Notes: generated from the letters alone by a model not told the origin. A stretch of DNA of 64,000 nucleotides from Auriscalpium vulgare (GCA_019915015.1 JAHBBC010000004.1:1550001-1614000); one strand, 5' to 3'. Counted from the stretch's first letter, positions 46,322 through 58,929 are shown. Translations and numbers: made by a program.

Positions 46322-48686
46322 TCAATCCTCGTCTCGCCTGACGGCCGATACGTACAGTGGCATCTGCGGGCCCTGATCCATCTTGCCATCGATGTACGGG
46401 CGCGTCACGAGTCCAGGGCGCTTACGCACAGACTCCGGCGGCACCGTGAGCGAGAACTTGAGGGCCCGCACGAGGACGTAGAGCAGCGCTTTCATCCTGC
46501 GAATGGTGCGAGTCAGTCTGACGCACGGCAACGAGAGAGAAGAAGCTTGACGCACTCGATGACGGAGAACCGGTACCCAATGCACGCCCGCGAGCCCCCG
46601 CTGAACGCCATACTGTTGCCCCAAATCCCCGGGATGGAGTGCGCTTTCTCTGGGATGTTCTTCCATCGGTCGGGCCTACATAACGAACACATGAGCCTAA
46701 AGTCTCGGCGCCATAGGTGTGCTAGGTGTCGCGAGATGACGCCGAAAAGAAGGACAATCAAACATACTTGAATTCATGAGCGTCGGGCCCCCATATCTCG
46801 ATAGACCGGTTGAGCGCAAGGATCGGAATGACGATCTCATCGCCGGCCGCAACACTGCCCATTCAGACGAGCACTCTTTCAGTAACGCTAACCACGGCAG
46901 AGGGGGAAAGTAACATACGGGACTCCACTACGCCGCACGCCGTTTTTGTCCTCCCACTCGCCGGCCGTCGGGATCACGTCCGCGCGCGTCGCGATGCGCT
47001 TCGTCATCGGCACTGGCGCGTGCAGTCGCATCACCTCGCGCACGACACGGTCAAGCTCGGGTAGGTCCTGCAGAAATTCCATCGTTATGCCCTCCGTCGG
47101 TGGCGGCGGGAGCGCGGCGCGCAATACCGCCTGCACCTCGGGATAGAGCGCGAGCGCGTAGAGCGCCCACGTGACGGCCGTCGACGTCGTCTCGTGGCCC
47201 GCGATGAGGAAAGTGGGCACCTCTATCAAGAGGAACGGAAGGTGAGTTGCGTGGGATAAGCGGTACGGATGAGACACGCACGCGCGAGCACGTCTTCGTC
47301 GCTCATCCTCGCGTCCTCCTTCACGTCATTGGCCATGTTCGCCTTCACAAGGAGGGTGAGCAGATCGCGCCCCTTCACGCCTGTCTGGCCGAATTCGTTA
47401 TCCCCACTGTCTTCTTGGTCTACAGTACGGAGCGCGGCTTTGCGCGTCGCGAGCATTTGCGTGCCGATGCGCCGAAAGGTTGCCTGCGCTGTAGAAAATC
47501 GGCGACCGGCCTTCGTAGGCTTACAAAAGATTCCAGTCGGTCAGCAGCGGGGATATGTGAGTTGCAAAGCGCACAATGATGCGAAACATCGGGATCATTA
47601 GCTGCAAGGTAGCCAACACGCCTCCGCCGATGCTTCCAACCATCGAACGAAGGGCATCATTCAGCTCGTTCGATGTCTGTGTCGGGCTGAGCGCATTGAA
47701 CGAGTAGTTGAAGCCTGCGTGCATATCAAATAGGGAGCGCGAGCGGGGATCGACCGCGTGCTAGACGTACCGGCGAGCCCGATGACGTCGAGCGTCGTCT
47801 TGTTCAACCAACTGAGCACGTCGATCGTCGCGCGGGGCAAGTCCGCAGTGGATGTGGCGGATGGCACGCCTCCGGGCCCTTCTTGAGGGATTAGTGCGAG
47901 CCAATAGTCGCACAACTGCGCAATGGATGAGCGGGCGGTCACGGAAAGCCTGAGGCCGAGGTTTGGCACCGCGGATAGTACATACCTGCAATGATTTATC
48001 GACAAAAATATGTGTGAGCGCGCGAATTTGAGTGGGACCAAAAGCAGGGCTCTGTGAACCCGGTCACCCGGTCAGTTGGAAGAGTGCGGAGACAAGGAAA
48101 GGAACAGACCATGATGCGGCGCTGCAGTAGCGTATTCGAAATCAGTAAGAAAGGTATGAAGATGAGCAAGTTCGTACCTGCTGCTTATGCTGATCGCCTT
48201 CAACAAATAGTAGACCTACAGCGAGATGGAGCGACTCCATGATACCGAGTAGATATATAACACACCGTGACCCAACACCCGTCCGATGTTGTAGCGTGAC
48301 TGGTCGGATTTCGTGTAATCGTGCACATGCGAGAGGACGTGTGCTATTGCCCGCGGGTCCATCATGAGCAACCTATCGCCCTACGTTCCGCTATGCGTTA
48401 GCCGCTGCTATTTAACTAGCAAAAGACAGGTGATGCGCACATTGAAGTAGCCCTTGTACCTCAACACAGGGCCGTACTCTTCGGCCCACTGTTCCTGAAA
48501 ATGAAAGCTGCCTCGCAAACGCATTTCTTTCAGATTTCCGTAGAACCAACTGGGTGATGCGGGCCCCTTTAGATCTCGCAAGGGCGAGAAGTATGGCTGT
48601 ATGATGCGTGCAAAGAGGTCCAGAAGCGGCCGCGCATTTAGCAAGGCAATCACGGCGACAAACGCCATGATGATAGACCAGAACAT
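46322..48686 (-). CDS. Cytochrome P450, tandem array member A
   Basis: Haem monooxygenase anchored in the ER membrane by MFWSIIMAFVAVIALLNARP. About 12 exons, introns 50-60 nt, with an architecture identical to members B and C. Visible motifs: [18 protein letters not shown] (proline hinge), [56 protein letters not shown] (I helix), REVMRLHAP (ExxR), [18 protein letters not shown] (haem Cys loop). It is the most diverged of the three, for example in the B-C region (HDYTKSDQSRYNIGRVLG). The class resembles basidiomycete P450s often filed as CYP5150-like; this assignment is from memory of the family and the substrate is unknown. No frameshift or stop was found. A CCCGTCGG dyad lies 117-158 bases upstream. 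Confidence 0.85.
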
Positions 48687-49646
48687 GGCGGAATAAAAGC
48701 GGCCACCAATGACCTGGGAGATGAGTTAAGAAGGTTGAGGTCGCTAGCTGCTGAAATCTGAGAAAGTTAAGACAAGTCACTGACGAGGCCAGTGATTCAC
48801 GACCCGTCGGCCCGTCGGAAGTAAGGACTGCAATGCCGACGGGTGCCAGTTAGTCGTGGGTTGAGCATGCTAGTGCCATGGTGGGCGGGTAGCACGGAGA
48901 CCCGAGCCAACAGTCGTATTCTCCCTCAGGAGGCAGAGTACTGAGAGGCTCAGGCGCTCGGGATCCGAAGAGTGCGCCTGGCAGTGGCGAACTATCCAGC
49001 GGCAGTGTGGGAAACCAAACCGCCTTACTAATACTCACTACTGCCAATGATGGTGAAGACTTACTCTTGAACTAAACTCAACTTCAACTTTACTAAACCC
49101 GCGCGATACGTGCATCTGCACGCGCCGCGCCATGTTTCTGTTCGCGCGCGGCGATGGGACTCACAGCCTCTTGGGAGGCTATGAGAAAAGCGCCGAGTGC
49201 CCGCGCGGTGAGTCCGACTCGGAGCGCGAAAGCATCCGCCGGTGCATGAGTTGAACAACGGCCGCTTTCACTACTTAAGCTTCAAGTTTCCACCGCATCG
49301 CATCGCCCACATCTTCCTGCATCACGCTTGTCGGTCAGTTCTACGTCTCTCAACAGCCTGCCCATTTGACTGACTTGGTTTATGTAGCAGGTCGTTTGTG
49401 TAATCTCTCCGAGCCTACAGGGTCCCTGGGATACCGCCGCGGCCATCACGTTCGCGGTCGTATTGGACGGATTTGCCTGAAAGCGACGTGTGTATTCCCC
49501 CCTTCTTGGTGCGTAGCCCATTGCATCTGTCATGGTTGTCGAGGCTCACTGTCGCATGTCTAGGTTCGACTGAAGTCGACAGCAGCGGATTGCTCAAGGC
49601 CGCGCATATCGGTCCTTCCCGGTTCCCACCCCCTCCGGATACCCTC
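48687..49646. other. Divergent spacer between P450-A and the F-box gene
   Basis: Holds the CCCGTCGG dyad element (48803-48844) upstream of P450-A and a C/T-rich leader before the F-box start. A plus-strand open frame from 49473 runs into the F-box protein, but its first 58 residues look like leader or a missed intron. Confidence 0.4.
48803..48844. promoter_or_regulatory. CCGTCGG/CCGACGG dyad upstream of P450-A
   Basis: ACCCGTCGGCCCGTCGGAAG, a short spacer and then TGCCGACGGG form an imperfect palindrome of CCGTCGG and CCGACGG. Related elements occur before P450-B and P450-C and beside the decayed P450 piece. Inverted CGG triplets are the usual target of Zn2Cys6 regulators; that role is inference. 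Confidence 0.5.
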
Positions 49647-50764
49647 ATGGCGATCGATGTCCCCCTGGACGTCCATAACCTCATCATCGAATGGGTATTC
49701 CGGTCGTCCCAAGACACAGCTGTCGATTGGGTAAACCGGTCGCCCGAACACAGAGCTATCGATCTTGCCACCCTCTGTGCATGTGCGCTCGTCTGCCGCG
49801 CATGGACTCCCACCGCTCAGCGCCTCATCTTCCGCCGCATCATCTGCTTTTCTTTGGACGACCCTCAGTGCAGCATCCAACTCCTTGTCCGCACCCTCTC
49901 TACACGCCCGCACCTTGCCGCGCACGTCCGGTACATCCATATCACCTGGCCATGGCGTCCAGACTATGGCAGCGTCTGCCTCGATCTCCTGGAAATCTGC
50001 CGTCACGTCGAGGGCATATCATTTCAGGGCGGGGTTGATGACAACAAGGCCATGAGTGCCGAATTGGACGCACGCATGCGCGCGATCCAGCTCAAGCCCG
50101 TGATCCTGGATATGTTCTCATTGTACCCAACCCATTGCAGAACCATCGTGAATATGTGGCCCGGCGCGCGCATGCTCAAATTCAATGCATATTACGATCA
50201 TCCTCTGCCGCCCACAGTAGAGGCCCTCGAAATATACGGCGAGGGTGCTCTCAATTGTCTCTCGCATTCACATCCCCTCCCCGCGCTGCGCTATCTCTGT
50301 CTGATCACCCCCTGGTGGCAAGGCACTTTAGCCAAGCATCTCATTTCTACAGGCATCCTCCCACAGCTCCAATCGCTGCGGATCAAGGACGACTTTCCAC
50401 CGCCGGAAGTCCTGAAGCAGCTCACCCAGCTCAGGACCCTCATCGTCAGCCCACCCACGAAACCCGTCACGCTGCCGCCGTCATTGCGGCATGTCGGCTA
50501 CCATCTCTGGGTGGCGCTGATGCCGAGGGTGCGCGCGAAGCTTCTGGTCGACCCTCTTCGCATGCTGCCGGAGCTGAAGCTCGTAACTGTAGAGGGCCTC
50601 CCCCGGCAGCATGTGCGTGCGTTGGAAGGGATGTGCCGCGAGGAAGGTGTAGATTTTTTGACATATGCAGAACCTGTTTGCTTCGAGGTAGGTTGGCCGT
50701 GCTCTGTGGGGAGTATGTGCTGACGTGCAGCCCACAGCAACCTCGACATACCGACTGGATTTGA
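49647..50764 (+). CDS. F-box-like protein with irregular leucine-rich repeats
   Basis: Probable substrate receptor of an SCF ubiquitin ligase. The start MAIDVPLDVHNLIIEWVF leads into the F-box-like helix pair LATLCACALVCRAWTPTAQRL with FRRI, diagnostic of the basidiomycete F-box-like group. It is followed by leucine-spaced strands (LEICRHVEGISF, ALRYLCLITPWW, LPQLQSLRIKD, QLTQLRTLIVS, MLPELKLVTVEGL). The end is read as CFE spliced over a 50-nt intron (GTAGGT...CCCACAG, with a GCTGAC branch point) to QPRHTDWI, stopping at 50764. Without that intron the frame would end at 50723. The gene is inserted between P450 array members. Confidence 0.8.
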
Positions 50765-51130
50765 GGCGATGCAATCTACCCACTCAATTGACCGATGTCT
50801 GGACTTGTTATCTCCGTGCATGCTTCTTGCTGCTGTCTTTCGTATACGAGGGCACTCCCAGTCGGAGCATCTTCAATCACCCTCCTCGAAATCACAGCTA
50901 CGCATGGTCCGCCACGCGTGCTCTCCCCAACCCAAATTTCTTACTTACCCTAGTGCTGCAAATCCAGTCGCATATTAGCTATAGATTTATTGACAGCCTG
51001 TTTCTAGACAGCTTTCAGAACTGAGACAGGTTGCAGAGAATTATTTGTATTATGCAAAGTCTTATAGATCAGTCTTGTAGATAAGGTTGTGCAATAATCG
51101 CCACTACAGTTGTTTTCCAGTGCGATGTAA
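50765..51130. other. Intergenic between F-box gene and P450-B 3' ends
   Basis: Convergent 3' spacer, AT-richer than its surroundings; presumably both polyadenylation regions. No gene seen. Confidence 0.4.
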
Positions 51131-53468
51131 TCAGTCTTCTTCACCACCAACGGCAGATACGAACAGCGGCATCTGCGGACCCTCGTTCATCTTGCCTTCG
51201 ATATATGGGCTTGTTACAATTGCCGTGCGCGTGCGCACCGACTCTGGTGGCATCGTGAGCGAGAACGAGAATGCGCGCACTAGGACGTAGAGAAGCGCTT
51301 TCATCCTACAGACGGCGCAATTCAACACCATGCGGCGGGAGGGAGGGAAAAGATAGACTCACTCAATGACGGAGAAGCGGTAGCCGATGCACGCGCGCGA
51401 GCCCCCGCTAAACGCCAGACTGTTTCCCCAGATTCCCGGGATGGAGTGTGCCGCCTCTGGAATGTTTTCCCATCGCTCGGGCCTGTAAAAGGTCATATGA
51501 GCACAAGTGCATCTGCAGATGTGGTGTTGCAGCAGGGAGCCCGAAGTGCGCACAAAGAAGTAGATGAGATACTTAGGGCCACGTACTTGAACTCACGCGC
51601 ATCAGGCCCCCATATCTCGGGAGACCGATTCAGCGCCAAGATTGGGATGATAACTGCGTCCCCAGTCGCAACGCTATTCATTCACCACATCAGTTAGTAA
51701 CTTCCGGCCACGCGCCTGACGAGTGAAGTCGACGTACGGGATGCCGCTCCGCCGCACACCCTTCTTGTCCTCCCACTCGCTGGCCGTCGGGATCACGTCC
51801 GCGCGTGTCGCAATGCGCATCGTAGTCTGCACGGGTGCGTACAGCCGCATCACCTCGCGCACGACGCGGTCCAGCTCAGGTAGGTCCTGCAAAAATTCCA
51901 TCGTGATGCCATTCGTCGGCGGCGGCGGGAGCGCTGCGCGCAGTGCCACCTGCGTCTCGGGATGGAGCGATAGAGCATAGAGTGCCCATGTGACGGCCGT
52001 CGACGTCGTCTCATGGCCCGCAATTAGGAATGTGGGTATCTCTGTCGGTGGCGGTGACTGGTGAGCAGCAGCGGGTAATAGTATACCTGTGGGATACGCA
52101 CGCGCGAGAACGTCCTCGTCACTCATCCGGGAATCCTCTCTCACGTCGCTCGCCATGTTCGCCTTGACGAGGAGCGTGAGCAGATCGCGCCCTTTCACGT
52201 CGGCACGGCCGGGCGCGTCCGCAGCGCCATCATCTTTGTCGGCAGCGGACGTCCGCAGCTCCGCCTTGCGCTCCGCGAGCAGCTGCATGCCAATGCGCCG
52301 GAAGGTCGCTTGTGCCGCAACGATGCGGCGACCGACGTTCGACGGCTACAAGAGACTCTGTCAGGAGCAGCGCGTACATGACCGGAGGCAGAAACGCACA
52401 ATGAGGCGGAATATTGGAAGGATAGTTTGTAAGGCCACGAGCAAGTCGCGGCCGCCGCTGTGGAGGCTACTGAACATCATGCGCACGGCTTCATTCAGCT
52501 CGCTCGGAATCTCGTCAGGGTTGAGCGCGTCGAACGAGTGGTTGAAACCTGTGGGCTGTTGTTAGATGAGGAGCGAAGAGACGTCCGCGCTAGACGTACC
52601 CGCGAGCCCTATGATGTCAAGCGTCGTCTTGTTCAGCCAGCTGAGTACATTGATGGTCGTACGGGGCTCGTCCGTGGAGCTGCCGGACTGTGCGCTGACC
52701 TCCTGCGAGATGAGTGCGAGCCAGCAGTCGCGCAGCTGGGGAATCGCTGAGTGTGTTGGCACTTATGCTCCATTCCGGTGGCGTACCTGTAGCGACTTGT
52801 CGACAAAGATAGGCGTGAGAGCGCGGACCTGGGTAGGGCCAAAGGCAGGGCTCTGGGAGTGCGGTCAGAAGGGACAGCGAAGATGGGTAGGTGACAGACC
52901 ATGATGCGTCGCTGTAGGCAGATTCGACGTCAGGTGATAAGCCTAGTCCAGCACCGGATGACCGCATACCTGCTGCTTATGTTGATCACCTTCAACAAAT
53001 AGCAGACCTGTATTCACCATGAGGAGATGTTTCGTCGAGTAGACAGAGTACATACCGTAGCCCAACAGCTGTCCGAGGTGGTAGCGTACCTGCTCGGGCT
53101 TCTGGTAACCCTGCACACGCGATAGGACGTGTCCAACTGCGCGAGGGTCCAACATAAACAGCCTATCGCTCTGTATCGCGATATCCATAAACCCATGGTT
53201 AGTGAGCCAACAGTGCACGCACGTTTAAGGACCCTTTGCGCTTGAAAACAGGCCCATATTCGGCGACCCATTTCTCATGGCATTCGATGTCACCGTGCTC
53301 TTGCATCTGCTTCGTATTTCCAAAAACCCAGCTGGGCGACGGGGGCCCCTTTACATTGCGTAGGGGCGAGAAGTATGGCTGGATGATGAACGTAAAGAAA
53401 TTCAGAAGCGCGCGCGCATTGAGCAAGGCTACTCCGGCGATGAGAGCTAGGATGATAGACCAAAACAT
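51131..53468 (-). CDS. Cytochrome P450, tandem array member B
   Basis: Same 12-exon design as A and C. N-terminal anchor [20 protein letters not shown], hinge [83 protein letters not shown] and haem loop [18 protein letters not shown] are all present. The C-terminus ends SAVGGEED. It is closer to C than to A in the J-K region ([18 protein letters not shown] and [20 protein letters not shown]). A minus-strand TATAAG at 53508-53513 lies 40 bases upstream, and a degenerate copy of the shared CCCGTCGG element (ACCCGTTGGGCCGTC) lies at 53531-53545. Substrate unknown; tandem duplication suggests related or overlapping substrates. Confidence 0.87.
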
Positions 53469-54220
53469 GTTCTGTGTTGGAAGTGCGGCAATTGAAAGCT
53501 GAGATACTTATAGATTTCTCGTGCGAGTTAACCCGTTGGGCCGTCAAAAGCAATGACTGCGCAGATTTGATGCGCAGTCGCCATGTAGGATGTCAGTGTC
53601 TTCAGCGCATGATGCTGATTGGGCGGGGAAAAAAAAGTGGACTGACTCCTCAGCCTGGGCCTGACCTAATGTTCAAATGTCAAGAAGTGACCGTGACCGA
53701 TAAGATTAGCGCCCTCCTCACCATGCCACACAGCGTACTTGAGTCTTGCTCGATAACGGTGGCCAAACGTCCCGAAGCCTAGAAATTAGTAGATCAATGA
53801 TGTTTTCAAGGTTCTCGGTGCAGTGACTCGGCGCGGTGGCTCGGTGTGGCTAGAGCCTGACCCGTGGGAGACTCACCTGGGCCTGCCGGTCCGGCGATTA
53901 ATTTATGACCGAGGCCCATTACGCTGCCATCCTCCGGTCCTTGGGAGGTAATGTCAAAAGTCACATACGGCACCAGCTACAGGTTTATATACGGCCAGAT
54001 TGTCGCACCTCAAGAAAGACGGTATGTGGCTATACTTCCAGAAATGTGACGACAAATGGACAGCTTCATCTACTAGTTCACAGATGTTCAAGAGTCGACC
54101 GTGACCGCGGCCACTGCGTCTAGGTGTTTGTTTTTCAAAGCCATGGATTCGGAGGTATAAACTGGGTATAAAACGGGTCCTTTCGTCCCTGATCGTCTGG
54201 ACACCGTGTCACCAACCACC
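53469..54220. other. Divergent spacer with two sets of core promoter signals
   Basis: Contains TATAAG (53508-53513, minus) and the CCGTC-type element (53531-53545) of P450-B, and two TATA boxes (54156-54161 and 54167-54173, plus) of the MYND-GNAT gene. No other gene is seen. Confidence 0.5.
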
Positions 54221-55190
54221 ATGAGTGCCTCTGACGCTGCTCAGTGCGACAACTCCGCGTGCCGCTCTCGCACGGGAAACGCTAACACTTCCCCGTTGAC
54301 GCTCTTGGACTGTCCGGGCTGCTCGACTGTGCGATAGTGAGTCTTATCCGAAATCATGGATGCAATGAACTGATCTCGCTGCCAGCTGTTCGATAAATTG
54401 CCGATTCGCTGACTGGCCTACACACCTGAATGTGTGCGTGTTGCCACCGATGACACCTGGTCCAGATGGCGTTCGCCTCGTTGTTCTTCCAAGCGAAAAC
54501 GAAAGGGATGACGACGACAACGACGACGATTATGATGATAACCTCGAAGACCAATATGAAAGATATATCAAAGTGAGTGATTCATTTCATTTTCACCACC
54601 TCATGTCGTGCTGAAGATGTATAAGACCTTCATGATCAACATCGTGACTGCAAGCAACAATAAGATTGGTCACATCCTCGTACAGCTCATACACAGGCAA
54701 GATATTATCAACGAGGAAGGTGTCGACTTCTATCTCTGCATGGACGAGCGTTCCGATGTACGTTCTCCGAGCCTGCGTTACTCCTCTCGATCCATCTAAA
54801 GGCTGTTATCTTCGGCAGGAAATGATGCGCCTGGGCTACCTGTTCCAGAACAAGAACGGGCGACTCCGTCGATCCGTCCAGAACGCGGGCACCGGCGCCT
54901 GGCACGCGGACGAGCTCGCCGAAGACGAGAACATCACATATGTCGAGGAGATTGTCATCACGGAGGCGTGGCGCGGGCGCGGGATCTGCACCTGGGCGCT
55001 CAATGCGCTCTTCCGGCTCGACGTAATGTGCCGACCGCGTTTCCTGTGGGCGTGGCCGACGCTGTTGAACCACCTGGAGCCGGCCCCGGCGGTAGGACAT
55101 GGAAAAATGACGGCTGCGGAGGTGGCTGCGTATCACCGACGAAAGGACCGCGTTGTCAACTTGTTCCGCAAGGTCCGCTCTTCCACTTGA
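54221..55190 (+). CDS. MYND zinc-finger plus GNAT-like acetyltransferase fusion
   Basis: Four exons (54221-54336, 54386-54572, 54617-54757, 54819-55190) close in frame to 271 aa. Residues 9-56 form a MYND-type finger: C9, C14, C31, C34, C40, C44, H52, C56 (LDCPGC, YCSINC, ending HLNVC). An acidic Asp-rich hinge follows at about 76-92. The C-terminal half looks like a GNAT core: HILVQLIHR, a long linker, then YVEEIVITEAWRGRGICTWA, where WRGRGIC fits the acetyl-CoA loop with Cys in the last small-residue position. MYND fingers bind proline-rich partners, so a targeted acetyltransferase is a reasonable but unproven reading. The gene lies between P450-B and P450-C, on the opposite strand. Two TATA boxes lie about 50-65 bases upstream. 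Confidence 0.75.
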
Positions 55191-55579
55191 CGTATTTAGG
55201 GCGCGAGCTGATTGAGGTCGGCGCTGTAGATCGGCTTCCGTCGCGTCGGGAACTCTGAGTTTTTCTGCATGTCTCGGGACCCGCATCATCGGTCGCGCGC
55301 GGTGGCTGTTGAGGACGACGCACCATATAAAGATGGGAGTCCTGCTAAGAGTGTGAACTCGATGATGCACAGCATCCTAGGGCACGGAATCTATCAGAGA
55401 TGGTGAAATTGGAACCCGATGCGATCCAGAGGGCGTGCAGTGGCGGCGACCGTAGTTTAATCCCCACCCGCGACAGTGAACACGCAGTGAAAAATGATGC
55501 ATTGATAATGAGTTCTTGATGGAGCGCAGATACATATTATTTCGCTTAATTGAACAGATGTACAAAGCGGATGGGTTGC
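55191..55579. other. Intergenic, no gene recognised
   Basis: 3' region of the MYND-GNAT gene and sequence leading to a decayed P450 piece. Only short frames. Confidence 0.35.
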
Positions 55580-55760
55580 CTGGACATTGTGGAGCGCAGT
55601 CGCAGTAATGTGACGACCGTCGACATCGTTTCGTGGCCCAAGATCGAGGAACGTAAGGAACTCCGTATGGGCTGCAGGTGATCAGGTAGTAGCATGCCTG
55701 CGGGAACACGCACTGGCACGGCGCGCGAGGACACACATCCTCCACGGAGAGACGTCTTAT
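55580..55760 (-). pseudogene. Decayed P450 fragment (exon 8/9 junction and I helix)
   Basis: On the minus strand GAGGATGTGTGTCCTCGCGC resembles the coding end of P450 exon 8 (DEDVLAR). An intron-like stretch follows, then a broken version of [18 protein letters not shown], readable as GHETMSTVVT only after a frame change. Position and orientation match the array, so this is what remains of a further P450 copy. Confidence 0.6.
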
Positions 55761-55961
55761 CTAACGCTTACGGTGCGGGGAGCCCGGCAGATACCACAGT
55801 AATCCATGTAGTGCGCGATTCCTAAATCAGTACTAAAGACGTTGGGGTTCAACTGGAAGTCCTGGGCATGGTAATGGTGGTACACTATGGTATTGATACC
55901 AATCATACAGCACTGTGAAAATCAATCAATATATCATATTACCTTCCCGCACTGCCATGCA

Positions 55962-58288
55962 TCAGTCTTCTTCCCTAACGGCAGATACGTACAGCGGCAT
56001 CTGCGCGCCCTCGTCCATCTTGCCGTCGATATACGGGCGCGTCACGAGCACCGAGCGCGTGCGGATCGACTCTGGCGGCACCGTGAGTGAGAACGAGAAC
56101 GCGCGTACTAGGACGTAGAGAAGCGCTTTCATCCTGCAAGCGGTGCGGTTCAGCCGCATGCGGCGGGAGAGAGGCAAAGATCGACGCACTCGACGACAGA
56201 GAAGCGGTAGCCGATGCATGCGCGCGAGCCCCCGCTAAACGCCAGGCTGTTTCCCCAGACTCCCGGGATGGAGTGTGCCGCCTCTGGAACATTTACCCAT
56301 CGCTCGGGCCTGGAAAAGGTCATATGAGCACAAGTCCGTTTGTAGATGTGGCGTCGCAGCGGGGAGCGCGAAGTGCGCACAAAGAAGTAGATGAGATAGG
56401 GCCACGTACTTGAATTCACGCGCATCAGGCCCCCATATTTCGCTAGATCGGTTCAGCGCCAAGATAGGGATGATGACTGCGTCCCCAGCCGCAACGCTGT
56501 TCATTCACCGGATCAGTTAGTACCCTTCCGGCCATGCGTCTGACGAGTGAAGTCAACGTACGGGATGCCGCTCCGCCGCACACCCTTCTTGTCCTCCCAC
56601 TCGCTGGTCGTCGGGATCACGTCCGCGCGTGTCGCAATGCGTATTGTCGACGGCACGGGCGCGTACAGGCGCATCACCTCGCGGACGACGCGATCTAGCT
56701 CAGGGATGTCCTGCAGAAATTCCATCGTGATGCCCTCCGTCGGTGGCGGAGGGAGCGCTGCGCGCAGTGCCACCTGCGTTGCGGGATAAAGTGAGAGAGC
56801 GTAGAGCGCCCACGTGACGCCGGTCGACGTCGTTTCGTGGCCCGCAATTAAGAACGTGGGCACCTCTGCGGGTCGCAGTGAGTAGCAGCGGGTAATGGCA
56901 TGTCTGCAGAGCACGCACGCGCAAGGACGTCCTCGTCACTCATCCGGGCGTCGTCCTTCACGTCGCTCGCCATGTTCGCCTTGACGAGGAGCGTGAGCAG
57001 ATCGCGTGCCTTCACGTCAGCCTGGCCGATCTCCTTCGCAGCGCCGTCGTCTTGGCCAGTAGTCGACGTTCGCAGTGCCGCCTTGCGCGCCGCGAGCAGC
57101 TGCATGCCGATGCGCCGGAAGGTCGTCTGTGCCGTGGCAACGCGACGACGAACCGTCGTTGGCTGGAAAGATCTCGGTCAGCAGCTGCGCACAGATCAGA
57201 GGCGCTCGGCGCACAATGAGGCGGAACATTGGGAGCACAGTCTGTAGGACCGCAAGCATGCCGCCGCCGCCGCCGTTGAGGCTACCGAACATCATGCGCA
57301 CGGCTTCGTTCAGCTCACTCGGAGTCTGCTCTGGGTTGAGCGCGTCGAAAGAGTGATTGAAGCCTGCGGGCGGTTGTTAGATGATGAGCGAGGGTCGGGG
57401 GCGCTAGACGTACCGGCGAGCCCTATGATGTCAAGCGTCGCCTTGTTTAGCCAGCTGAGCACATCGATGGTCGCACGGAGCTCGCCCGTATTCGTGGTGC
57501 CGGGCGGGGTGCTGGCATCCTGCGAAACGAGTGCGAGCCAACAGTCGCGCAGCTGGGTAATTGCTGAGTGTGCTGGCGCGCGTAGGCTCCGCGCCGGTGG
57601 CGTACCTGTAGCGACTTGTTGACAAAGATGTGCGTGAGGGCACGGATCTGGGGAGGGCCAAACGCAGGGCTCTGGGAGTGCGGTCAGAAGGGACAGCGAT
57701 AATAGGAAGGTGTCAAACCATGATGCGGCGCTGTAGTCAAATTCGACGTCAGGGTGACTATTCGGGCGCCGAATAACCGCATACCTGCTGCTTATGCTGA
57801 TCGCCTTCAACGAAAAGGAGACCTAGATCTACCATGAGAGGATGTTTCACCAAGTAGAGGGACTACATACCGTGACCCATCCACTGTCCGAGGTTGTAGC
57901 GTAGCTGCTCGGGCTTCTGGTAATCCTGCACATGCGATAGGACGTGCCCAACAGCGCGCGGGTCCATTGTAAGCAGCCTATCCCCCTGCATCCCACTATC
58001 CATGAGCCCATGGTAGTAGCCCCGCTCACACAGCGAACGCACGTTAAAGAAGCCCTTGTGCTTGAACACAGGACCATACTCTTCGACCCACTGTTCATGA
58101 CACTTCACGATACCGTGCTCCTGCATCTGCTTCATATGTCCAAAAAACCAACTGGGTGACGGGGGGCCCTTCAAATCGCGTAGCGGCGAGAGATATGGCT
58201 GGATGATGCGCATATAGAAATCCAGAAGCGCACGCGCATTGAGCAAGGCGACCCCGGCGATGAGCGCTGTGATGATAGACCAGAGCAT
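55962..58288 (-). CDS. Cytochrome P450, tandem array member C
   Basis: Best-preserved member of the array; 12 exons, roughly 560-580 aa. Starts [20 protein letters not shown] (ER anchor), then [110 protein letters not shown] (I helix), REVMRLYAP (ExxR), [18 protein letters not shown] (haem loop with the proximal Cys). RRIM is an exon of only 12 nt, conserved in all three members. Exon 1 ends at FFN. A minus-strand TATAAG lies at 58325-58330, 38 bases upstream, and the CCCGTCGGGCCGTCGG element at 58419-58434. Catalytic residues are complete; substrate unknown. Confidence 0.88.
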
Positions 58289-58860
58289 GTTGGGTGTTGA
58301 GAGTGCGGTATGGAAGGTCAGATACTTATACGCTCCACAGAGTCGATAGAATATATCTAAGCCGGGGACGTTGTGAGAGTCATGAATCCACGTCTGCGTG
58401 CGGGGTTGGACAAGTCGACCCGTCGGGCCGTCGGTAGGAACAACTTCTGTAGAGCTGATGTTGGAGAAGAGAAGAGGATAGAGAGTGACAGAATGTCTGC
58501 AGCACGCGTGAGACTCGGAGGTTGAACATCGGTGATCCCGGTTATCGGTACTTACCGAGAACATTCACGCTCTTCCTCCTCCTGCCCAAGGGCGTATGTA
58601 TGTAGCCTGATTCGATATTGGTCGTAGGCCCAAGCGCGCCGAATGTTTGCTTGACGGAGGCTAACCTGGCTACCGGTGTTTAACTCCCTACCGCCCACAT
58701 GTACAACTCTGGAAGAAAGAACGCACCTTGCCACCTACACGCAACCCAAATAATTGATTAGGCATTGGCATCCGTCGGAATCGCGAAGTCCTTGCTTCCG
58801 ACGGCCCGACGGAACGTGCGTGTTAGCCCTAGCACAAGTTGAGCTTCTCATCTTTGAATC
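58289..58860. other. P450-C upstream region with two CCGTCGG-type elements
   Basis: Holds TATAAG (58325-58330, minus), CCCGTCGGGCCGTCGG at 58419-58434, and a second dyad at 58774-58814 in opposite orientation (CCGTCGG ... TTCCGACGGCCCGACGG) that probably belonged to the decayed P450 piece beyond. No gene otherwise. Confidence 0.5.
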
Positions 58861-58929
58861 TCGTCAGGCGGTTTCGCGGCACTGACTGCAAAATTGGAAT
58901 TGCTTTGTTGCGCAACGATCAGTGGTGTC

